Part shown: piece by piece, positions 58,149-64,000 of the stretch | Numbering within the stretch: position 1 is the stretch's first letter | Layout of the letters: each line of letters begins with the position of its first letter | Origin: Collimonas humicola | GTDB lineage: Bacteria > Pseudomonadota > Gammaproteobacteria > Burkholderiales > Burkholderiaceae_D | Direction: 5' to 3' | DNA: 64,000 bases | Assembly (NCBI RefSeq): GCF_018304945.1 | Contig: NZ_JAGQEE010000001.1 | Span: 1,550,001-1,614,000, forward strand | Made by a program: the position numbers and the translations under genes | Notes under the pieces: model-generated | The model's input: only the letters and a program-made list of their open reading frames with translations | What the model was told of the DNA's origin: nothing | The model's database searches: none

Positions 58149-59552
58149 TCACCTGACGGCGGCAGGAAAAGGCAGTACCGCATCGGGCTTGGCAGCCAGG
58201 ATCACGCGCTTGAATTCCGACTGGATCCGCGCCAGCGCCTGCTCCGATTCGGCCTCGAAGCGCATCACGACTACCGGCGTGGTGTTGGAGGAACGCGCCA
58301 GGCCGAAACCATCGGCGTATTCAACGCGCAAGCCGTCGATCTTGATGATTTCTTCCGCCCCGGGGAAATGCGCCTCCCCCTGCAATTTCTCGATCAGGGC
58401 GAAATTCTCCCCTTCCTCCAGTTTCAATTGCAGCTCAGGCGTACTGGACGATTGCGGCAAGGCATTCAGCAGCGCGGACGGATCGCTTTCGCGGCTCAGC
58501 AGTTCCAGCAGGCGCGCACCGGCATACAGGCCGTCATCGAAACCATACCAGCGATCCTTGAAGAAAACATGGCCGCTCATTTCACCGCCCAGCGGCGCGC
58601 CGGTTTCGCGCATCTTGGCCTTGACCAGCGAGTGGCCGGTCTTCCACATCAAGGGCTTGCCGCGGCGTCCCGTGATCCATGGCGCCAGGTGACGGGTGCA
58701 TTTGACGTCATACAAAATCTCACGGCCGGGATGGCGCGTCAGCACGTCGGCGGCAAACAGCATCAGCTGCCGGTCCGGATAAATGATCTGGCCGTCTTTC
58801 GTGACCACGCCAAGACGGTCGCCGTCGCCATCGAACGCCAGGCCGATTTCCGCATCGGAGTTCTGCAAGGCGCGGATCACGTCCTGCAGGTTTTCCGGAT
58901 GGGCCGGATCGGGATGATGGTTGGGGAAAGTGCCGTCCACTTCGCAGAACAGTTCCTGCACCTCGCAGCCGAGGGCGCGATACAGCTCGCCGGCAAAGGC
59001 GCCGGCGACGCCGTTGCCGCAGTCGGCCACGATCTTCATCGGCCGCGCCAGCTTGATGTCGCTGACGATGCGCTGCAGGTAGGCATCCTTGATGTCGTGC
59101 CGCCGATAGCTGCCGTTGGGCGCTGCTATGGTAGCCCCGCTGCTGCCATTGGCGATGGCGTGATACAGCTGCTGGATGGTTTCGCCATAAATCGCTTCCC
59201 CGGCCAGCACCATCTTGAAGCCGTTGTAATCAGGCGGGTTATGGCTGCCGGTGACCATGATGCCGGACTGTGCGCCAAGCACATGCGTCGCGAAATACAC
59301 CATGGGAGTGACCACTACGCCGAGATCTATGACGCCGATGCCGGCATTTTGCAAGCCCGTCGCCAAGGCAGCGCTCAGTTCCGGCCCCGACAATCTGCCG
59401 TCGCGGCCGATGATCACCGTGCTTTCCCCTCTGGCGCGGGCAGCGATGCCGAATGCCCGGCCGATCTGGCGCGCAATCCCTTCATCGAGCGTGGCGCCGA
59501 CGACGCCGCGGATGTCATAAGCCTTGAAGATGGATTTTGATAGTTGCAGCAT
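58149..59552 (-). CDS. manB: Phosphomannomutase/phosphoglucomutase
   Basis: Cytoplasmic enzyme interconverting hexose 6- and 1-phosphates, giving mannose-1-phosphate for ManC. About 467 residues from ATG 59552 (MLQLSKSIFKAYDIRGVVG). The catalytic phosphoserine loop is IMVTGSHNPPDYNG, the metal site is LAFDGDGDRLGVV and the sugar-binding loop is GGEMSGHVFFKD. The C-terminal phosphate-binding RSSNTTPVVVMRFE is complete. 22 bases after manC. Confidence 0.95.
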   Translation of the reverse strand: MLQLSKSIFKAYDIRGVVGATLDEGIARQIGRAFGIAARARGESTVIIGRDGRLSGPELSAALATGLQNAGIGVIDLGVVVTPMVYFATHVLGAQSGIMVTGSHNPPDYNGFKMVLAGEAIYGETIQQLYHAIANGSSGATIAAPNGSYRRHDIKDAYLQRIVSDIKLARPMKIVADCGNGVAGAFAGELYRALGCEVQELFCEVDGTFPNHHPDPAHPENLQDVIRALQNSDAEIGLAFDGDGDRLGVVTKDGQIIYPDRQLMLFAADVLTRHPGREILYDVKCTRHLAPWITGRRGKPLMWKTGHSLVKAKMRETGAPLGGEMSGHVFFKDRWYGFDDGLYAGARLLELLSRESDPSALLNALPQSSSTPELQLKLEEGENFALIEKLQGEAHFPGAEEIIKIDGLRVEYADGFGLARSSNTTPVVVMRFEAESEQALARIQSEFKRVILAAKPDAVLPFPAAVR

Positions 59553-59574
59553 GTTTTTTCCTGAAGTGAATGCC

Positions 59575-60996
59575 TTAACAGCGTTTATAGATGTCTTCGA
59601 ACCGCACGATATCGTCCTCGCCCAGATAACTTCCAGACTGCACCTCAATCAGGTGCAGCGGCAATTTCCCGGGATTTTCCAGACGATGCTTGACGCCGAT
59701 GGGAATATAAGTGGACTCATTCTCGGTAAGGAATTTCTCCTCTTCGCCGCAGACGATGCGCGCCGTGCCGCTGACCACCACCCAGTGTTCGGCGCGATGA
59801 TGATGCATCTGCAGCGAGAGTTTCCCGCCCGGATTAACCGTAATCCGCTTCACCTGGAAGCGGTCGCCGGCGTCTATGCCTTCATAGCAGCCCCACGGCC
59901 GGTAGACGCGCATGTGATTCATGTGTTCGGTACGACTGTCTTTCTTCAGGGCGTCGACGATTTTCTTGACGCCTTGCACCTGGTCCTTGTGCACCACCAG
60001 CACCGCGTCCTTGGTTTCCACCACGATGGTGTCTTTTACCCCGATCACGGCCACGAAACGGCTTTCCGCGCGTATCATCGAATCGCGCACGCCGTCCGCA
60101 TACACGTCGCCGCGCAATACATTGCCGTCGTCATCGCCGTCCATGATCTGCCACAGCGCAGACCAGGAGCCGATATCGCTCCAGCCTATCGCCGCCGGCA
60201 CCACCACCGCGTGCCGGGTATGTTCCATGACCGCATAATCGATGGATTCGGCCGGGCACTTTGCGAAGGCCGCCTCATCCAGCCGGCAAAAATCCAGGTC
60301 GCGATAGGACGCATCGAAAGCCAGCCGGCAGCTGTCGGCGATAGCCGGGCGGAATTCTCGCAGTTCAGCGAGATAGCGCGCCGGCTGGAACAGGAACATG
60401 CCGCTGTTCCAGCTGTACGCGGCATCGGCGACAAAAATCTCTGCATTTGCCTTGTCCGGCTTTTCGACGAACTTCTCCACCGCATGACAGCCGCCGATGC
60501 CGCCGTAGGCGGCCGGGGCGCGGCGAATATAGCCGTAGCCGGTTTCGGCCGAGGTCGGCACGATGCCGAAAGTGGCCAGTGCGCCCTTTTCGACTGCCTG
60601 CGCAGCACGCCGGACGGCGGCATGGAAGGCCTGGGGATCGCCGATCACGTGGTCTGCCGGCAGCACCAGCATGATGGCATCCCTATCGTGCTGCAATAGG
60701 TAGTGCGCCGCCACCGCAACCGTCGGCGCCGTATTCCTGGCTTCCGGCTCCAGCAGGATGGCCAGCGGAGCGATGCTGATTGCGCGCAGCTGCTCTGCCA
60801 CCATGAAGCGATGCTCATTGCCGCAGGTGAGCAGCGGCGGCATCAGTTCCGGCCAGTCCGAGAGCCGCAGCAAGGTTTCCTGCAGCATCGAATATTGCGA
60901 GCGCAGCGCCAACAGCTGCTTGGGTATGGCTTCGCGCGAAAGCGGCCACAAACGCGTTCCGGAACCTCCGGCAAGGATTACTGGATATATTTTCAT
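59575..60996 (-). CDS. manC: Mannose-1-phosphate guanylyltransferase/mannose-6-phosphate isomerase
   Basis: Bifunctional enzyme of 473 residues supplying GDP-mannose. The N-terminal nucleotidyltransferase has VILAGGSGTRLWPLSRE and FVEKPDKANAE. The C-terminal type II isomerase cupin has RPWGCYEGIDAGDRFQVKRI and LSLQMHHHRAEHW with the metal-binding histidines. Complete length. It starts 6 bases after the stop of the preceding nucleotidyltransferase gene, indicating a tight operon. Confidence 0.96.
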   Translation of the reverse strand: MKIYPVILAGGSGTRLWPLSREAIPKQLLALRSQYSMLQETLLRLSDWPELMPPLLTCGNEHRFMVAEQLRAISIAPLAILLEPEARNTAPTVAVAAHYLLQHDRDAIMLVLPADHVIGDPQAFHAAVRRAAQAVEKGALATFGIVPTSAETGYGYIRRAPAAYGGIGGCHAVEKFVEKPDKANAEIFVADAAYSWNSGMFLFQPARYLAELREFRPAIADSCRLAFDASYRDLDFCRLDEAAFAKCPAESIDYAVMEHTRHAVVVPAAIGWSDIGSWSALWQIMDGDDDGNVLRGDVYADGVRDSMIRAESRFVAVIGVKDTIVVETKDAVLVVHKDQVQGVKKIVDALKKDSRTEHMNHMRVYRPWGCYEGIDAGDRFQVKRITVNPGGKLSLQMHHHRAEHWVVVSGTARIVCGEEEKFLTENESTYIPIGVKHRLENPGKLPLHLIEVQSGSYLGEDDIVRFEDIYKRC

Positions 60997-61002
60997 GTCG
61001 GC

Positions 61003-62133
61003 TCACTCCAGGGAGGTTACCGGTTCCAGCAGGCGGTCGCGGGCGTCGCCCCAATCCTGCACCCTGGCTTCGGACAGGCGGCGCATCTCGCCGGCACGGT
61101 TGACGCTGTATTCCTTGAATACGATGACCTCGTCCAGCCGCGCATCGCCGAGGATACGGGTATATTCGAACAGCACGCTGCGCTCCACCTGCGCGCCGCT
61201 GCAGATATGGCTGCCGTTCCCTATCCAGGTCGGGCCGACAATCTTGCAGCCGGCGTCTATGCGGCAGCCGGAGCCGATATACACCGGCCCCTCGATAGTG
61301 GTGCCATGCCAGTCGATGCTGGTGTTCAGGCCAGCCCACAAGCCATCGGCGATCTGCTTGCCCGGAATATCCAGCTGCGCGACGTGACCCTGCAATACGC
61401 TTTGCAGGACGCTCCAGAAATCGGTCACGGTGCCGATATCGGTCCAGTTGAAAAAGCGCTGCTGCGCATAGAACGGCAGGTTTTTCCTGGCCATCAGAGG
61501 AAACAGTTCGGAGCCGATATCGAACATCGTATCTGCCGGAATCAGGTCGATCACTTCCGGTTCGAAGATGTAGATGCCGGTGCTGGCGAAATTGGACAAG
61601 GCTTCGTGCTGTTCCGGCTTTTCCTGGAATGACTGCACCCTGCCATCCTGGTCCATCACCACCACGCCGTAGTTATTGACCTTGTCCCAAGGCACTTCCT
61701 TGGTGATGACGCTGGCCATCGCGCCCTTGTTCTTGTGCTCGAACAAGGCCGAAGCGAGATCCAGGTCGATCAAGGCGTCGCCGCAGATGACGACGGTCGT
61801 GTCGTCAAAAAAGTGTCCGAACTGCTGTATCTTCTTCATGCCGCCAGCCGAACCCAGCGGCTCCGCCACCACTTCGCCGCGGTCGTTGGTGTAGCCTTCG
61901 AAGGAATAGCCGATCTGCACCCCGTACTGGCTGCCGTCGCCAAAATATTCTTCGATCTTGTGATGCAGGTAACTCACGTTCACCATGATCTCGCGCACTC
62001 CGTAACTGGCGAGATATTCAACCAGGTAAGCCATCACCGGCTTGCCCAGGATCGGTATCATCGGCTTGGGCAGATCGTAGGTCAGCGGACGAACGCGCGT
62101 CCCTTTGCCTGCAGCTAGAATCATTGCTTTCAT
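61003..62133 (-). CDS. Sugar-phosphate nucleotidyltransferase with left-handed beta-helix
   Basis: A 376-residue enzyme that activates a sugar phosphate with a nucleotide. The N-terminus is MILAAGKGTRVRPLTYDLPK, followed by PMIPILGKPVMAYLVEYL and the metal-binding VVICGDALIDLDL. The C-terminal third (from about residue 255) has hexapeptide-like repeats (IEGPVYIGSGCRIDAGCKI, GPTWIGNGSHICSGAQV) of a left-handed helix, as in GDP-mannose pyrophosphorylases and glucose-1-phosphate thymidylyl- or uridylyltransferase relatives. Which sugar it uses cannot be told. Next to manC it may supply a second nucleotide sugar. Confidence 0.88.
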   Translation of the reverse strand: MKAMILAAGKGTRVRPLTYDLPKPMIPILGKPVMAYLVEYLASYGVREIMVNVSYLHHKIEEYFGDGSQYGVQIGYSFEGYTNDRGEVVAEPLGSAGGMKKIQQFGHFFDDTTVVICGDALIDLDLASALFEHKNKGAMASVITKEVPWDKVNNYGVVVMDQDGRVQSFQEKPEQHEALSNFASTGIYIFEPEVIDLIPADTMFDIGSELFPLMARKNLPFYAQQRFFNWTDIGTVTDFWSVLQSVLQGHVAQLDIPGKQIADGLWAGLNTSIDWHGTTIEGPVYIGSGCRIDAGCKIVGPTWIGNGSHICSGAQVERSVLFEYTRILGDARLDEVIVFKEYSVNRAGEMRRLSEARVQDWGDARDRLLEPVTSLE

Positions 62134-62195
62134 TTTTCACCTCGCATAAGTTTGAACAAGATCGGGTCGGACAGCCGCCTCAACGGGCAACGTCT

Positions 62196-62942
62196 TCAGG
62201 TTTTCCGGCTATGGCTGTCGTGCTTGCGGCACAGCAGCAGGAATTTCAGGATGTCGACGGTATAGCGGCGCAACAGGCGGCGCGGCTCAAGACATAGGCG
62301 ATACAGCCATTCGAGCCGCATCCTTTGCACCAGCTGCGGCGCGCGCGGTTTATAACCGCCCCAGAAATCGAACAGGGCGCCGACGCCGATGACGACTTTC
62401 GCATCCAGCGCCTGGCGGTTAGCGAGTATCCATTCTTCCTGCAGCGGATTGCCTAGCGCCACCAGCACGATGTCGGCCTGCGCCCGGTTGATCTCCCCGA
62501 CCAGGCCGGCGCGCCGCTGCTGCAACTCGGCATAGCCGTCGCAACTGCCGACCACGGTTTGTTTCAGCTTCCCCCGCACATGCTCCACCGCCTTGGGCAG
62601 GATCTCCGGCTTTCCTCCCACCATGAATACGCGCTTGGCGCCGTCCGCTCCAGACAGCAGCTGGGGTATGAAATCGGTGCCGTTCAGGTTTTCCTTGAAG
62701 GCGTCGCGGCGGAACAGGAACGCGGCGATATCCATGCCGACGCCGTCGTTGACTATCGTCACGGAATTGCTTTTCATCTTCTCCAGCAGATGGTTGCAGC
62801 GGACGATAAAATTCGTGTTGGCGAAAAACAGCGTTATCTTCTTGTTGAGCCACATCGCGTACAGCAGATACCTGGTCAGCGCGGAGGAAGTCGTCGCCAC
62901 TATCGGAAAGCCTGCAATCGGAATTGTCTTCTTTGTGCTCAT
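62196..62942 (-). CDS. WecG/TagA/CpsF-family glycosyltransferase (GT26)
   Basis: A 248-residue glycosyltransferase that adds a sugar to a lipid-linked intermediate. Family blocks: IVNDGVGMDIAAFLFRR, RVFMVGGKPEILPKAVEHV, ADIVLVALGNPLQEEWILAN and VVIGVGALFDFWGGYKPRAP, then RMRLEWLYRLCLEPRRLLRR, the basic membrane-binding C-terminus. Complete. 62 bases separate it from the nucleotidyltransferase and 64 from the flippase. Confidence 0.93.
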   Translation of the reverse strand: MSTKKTIPIAGFPIVATTSSALTRYLLYAMWLNKKITLFFANTNFIVRCNHLLEKMKSNSVTIVNDGVGMDIAAFLFRRDAFKENLNGTDFIPQLLSGADGAKRVFMVGGKPEILPKAVEHVRGKLKQTVVGSCDGYAELQQRRAGLVGEINRAQADIVLVALGNPLQEEWILANRQALDAKVVIGVGALFDFWGGYKPRAPQLVQRMRLEWLYRLCLEPRRLLRRYTVDILKFLLLCRKHDSHSRKT

Positions 62943-63006
62943 GAAAAATCTCTCCTAAACCGCGTCGCTGAGGACGCGCAAATGCCCATGGCTACGCCTT
63001 GGCCGC

Positions 63007-64000
63007 TTATCGCATGCGGCCAAGGCGCATGGCGGAAAGCAGCAAGCCGTGCCAGGAAGCGTTAACCGTTCTGATCTGCCAGCCGGTGACGGCCACCATG
63101 AACGGGTACAAAAAACAGGCAATAAGAACACCGCCCGCAACTAGAATCACGTTGCCAAGACCTGGCGGAATCAGCGACAAGTAAAGCAGCAGCCCTAAAA
63201 CCAGAATGATGCTGCCCACCAGCGGCGGCGCCAGCGCGTACCACATCGCCCGCGCGTTCAGGCCGAGCGCGCGGTTCAGCAGGATCTGGGATACGGGAAA
63301 AACCAGCAGGTAGGCGCAGCAGAACGACAAGCTCATGCCGAACAGGCCGAAGCGATAGAAACTCACAGCCAAGATGGTCGCCAGCGTCAGTTGCGCGATG
63401 CCGAGCAGTACCGGAACACGGTTTCTCCCCAAGGAGAAAAACAGGTAATCGTTCAGATGGACGATGGACGACAGCAGGTACAGCAAGGCGAGTACGCCGA
63501 CTATCGGCGCCGCCGGCAGCCATTGGTCGCCGAATACGGCTGCCACCAGCGGTTCTGCCAGCACAGCCTGGAAGCACAGCAAGGGAGCCACGCAAAACAG
63601 CGTGATACCGACAATCTTCAGATAGCCGCGGCTGAGCGCTGACAAGTCGGCGCCCGCATCGGAAAATACCGGCAAGGCGACTTTCTGCATGGAGCTGGCG
63701 ATCACCATGTAAACCGACGAGGTCACGCGCTTTGCCAGGTTGTACAAGCCAGTGGCGTAAGGTCCCAGGAAAATGCTCACCAGCAGCGAATCGCCATTGG
63801 TGTTGGCAAAGCTCAAGACGCCGGTCAAGCCGACCTGGCGGATGTCGTTCCAATACTTGCTGTTCAACGCGCGGTCGAACACGATGCGCGGCAGCCAGCG
63901 GCTTTGCAGCGCAATCAGCGCCAGCGCCAGGCCGGATCCAGTCACCTGCTGCACCACCAGCGACATCGCGCCCCAGCCGCTGGCGGCAAGCGCAATGCCG
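63007..64000 (-). CDS. Oligosaccharide flippase, Wzx/MOP type (5' part beyond window)
   Basis: The visible 331 residues are hydrophobic with about ten helices and the MOP-family segment LGPYATGLYNLAKRVTSSVY. The frame is open to the right edge, so the N-terminus is missing. It matches Wzx/WzxC-type flippases that move lipid-linked repeat units across the inner membrane. Its presence upstream of GT26, manC and manB defines a Wzy-dependent type exopolysaccharide operon continuing to the right. The M at 63966 is internal. Confidence 0.9.
   Translation of the reverse strand, partial: GIALAASGWGAMSLVVQQVTGSGLALALIALQSRWLPRIVFDRALNSKYWNDIRQVGLTGVLSFANTNGDSLLVSIFLGPYATGLYNLAKRVTSSVYMVIASSMQKVALPVFSDAGADLSALSRGYLKIVGITLFCVAPLLCFQAVLAEPLVAAVFGDQWLPAAPIVGVLALLYLLSSIVHLNDYLFFSLGRNRVPVLLGIAQLTLATILAVSFYRFGLFGMSLSFCCAYLLVFPVSQILLNRALGLNARAMWYALAPPLVGSIILVLGLLLYLSLIPPGLGNVILVAGGVLIACFLYPFMVAVTGWQIRTVNASWHGLLLSAMRLGRMR

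Overview
The window looks like the chromosome of a beta-proteobacterium of the Oxalobacteraceae, probably Collimonas or a close relative. I infer this from the high GC content, the trxB-ftsK-lolA-rarA-serS backbone with tRNA-Ser(CGA) behind serS, and the overall protein character. No database search was run, so the genus is a guess.

Layout: (1) 1-1660 holds the start of a type VI secretion vgrG on the minus strand. (2) About 2.2-15.9 kb is a decayed mobile region built on the 3' end of tRNA-Ser(CGA). It has three copies of the attachment sequence (intact tRNA at 15876-15965, a 62-bp copy at 6355-6416, a short copy at 2392-2406) and remnants of three integrases. It also carries broken phage genes: tail fibre, GH19 endolysin, holin, spanin, terminase, portal and tape measure. 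Its cargo includes a methyltransferase, an ankyrin protein and a two-gene Rhs toxin ending in an HExxH metallopeptidase domain, followed by exported immunity-like proteins. (3) 16.1-17.4 kb is serS. (4) 17.4-36.6 kb is an accessory block lying between serS and rarA, which are neighbours in many proteobacteria. It contains a regulator, a Xaa-Pro peptidase and a dipeptide ABC transporter with two binding proteins, a domesticated IS5-like protein, a secreted HExxH lipoprotein with a partner, and a FecI/FecR/TonB-receptor system. (5) 36.6-45.4 kb is backbone: rarA, fdxA, lolA, ftsK, trxB, an Smr protein, a GNAT and a radical SAM gene with a perfect SOS box. (6) 45.5-52.9 kb holds small redox and regulatory genes: a TPR-wHTH regulator, a beta-propeller, a GST, a DUF899 protein, membrane proteins, an HxlR regulator with two visible operators, an AraC regulator and a PEP-mutase-like enzyme. 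(7) 53-56 kb is a large exported GH35 beta-galactosidase with C-terminal ricin-type lectin repeats. (8) 56.4-64 kb is a methyltransferase and then an exopolysaccharide operon running leftward: flippase, WecG-type glycosyltransferase, nucleotidyltransferase, ManC, ManB and acyltransferase. The flippase runs off the window.

Functional themes: peptide acquisition (Xaa-Pro peptidase plus Dpp transporter under a cupin regulator), interbacterial competition (VgrG, Rhs metallopeptidase toxin and immunity), extracellular polymer handling (GH35, HExxH lipoprotein) and mannose-nucleotide based exopolysaccharide synthesis.
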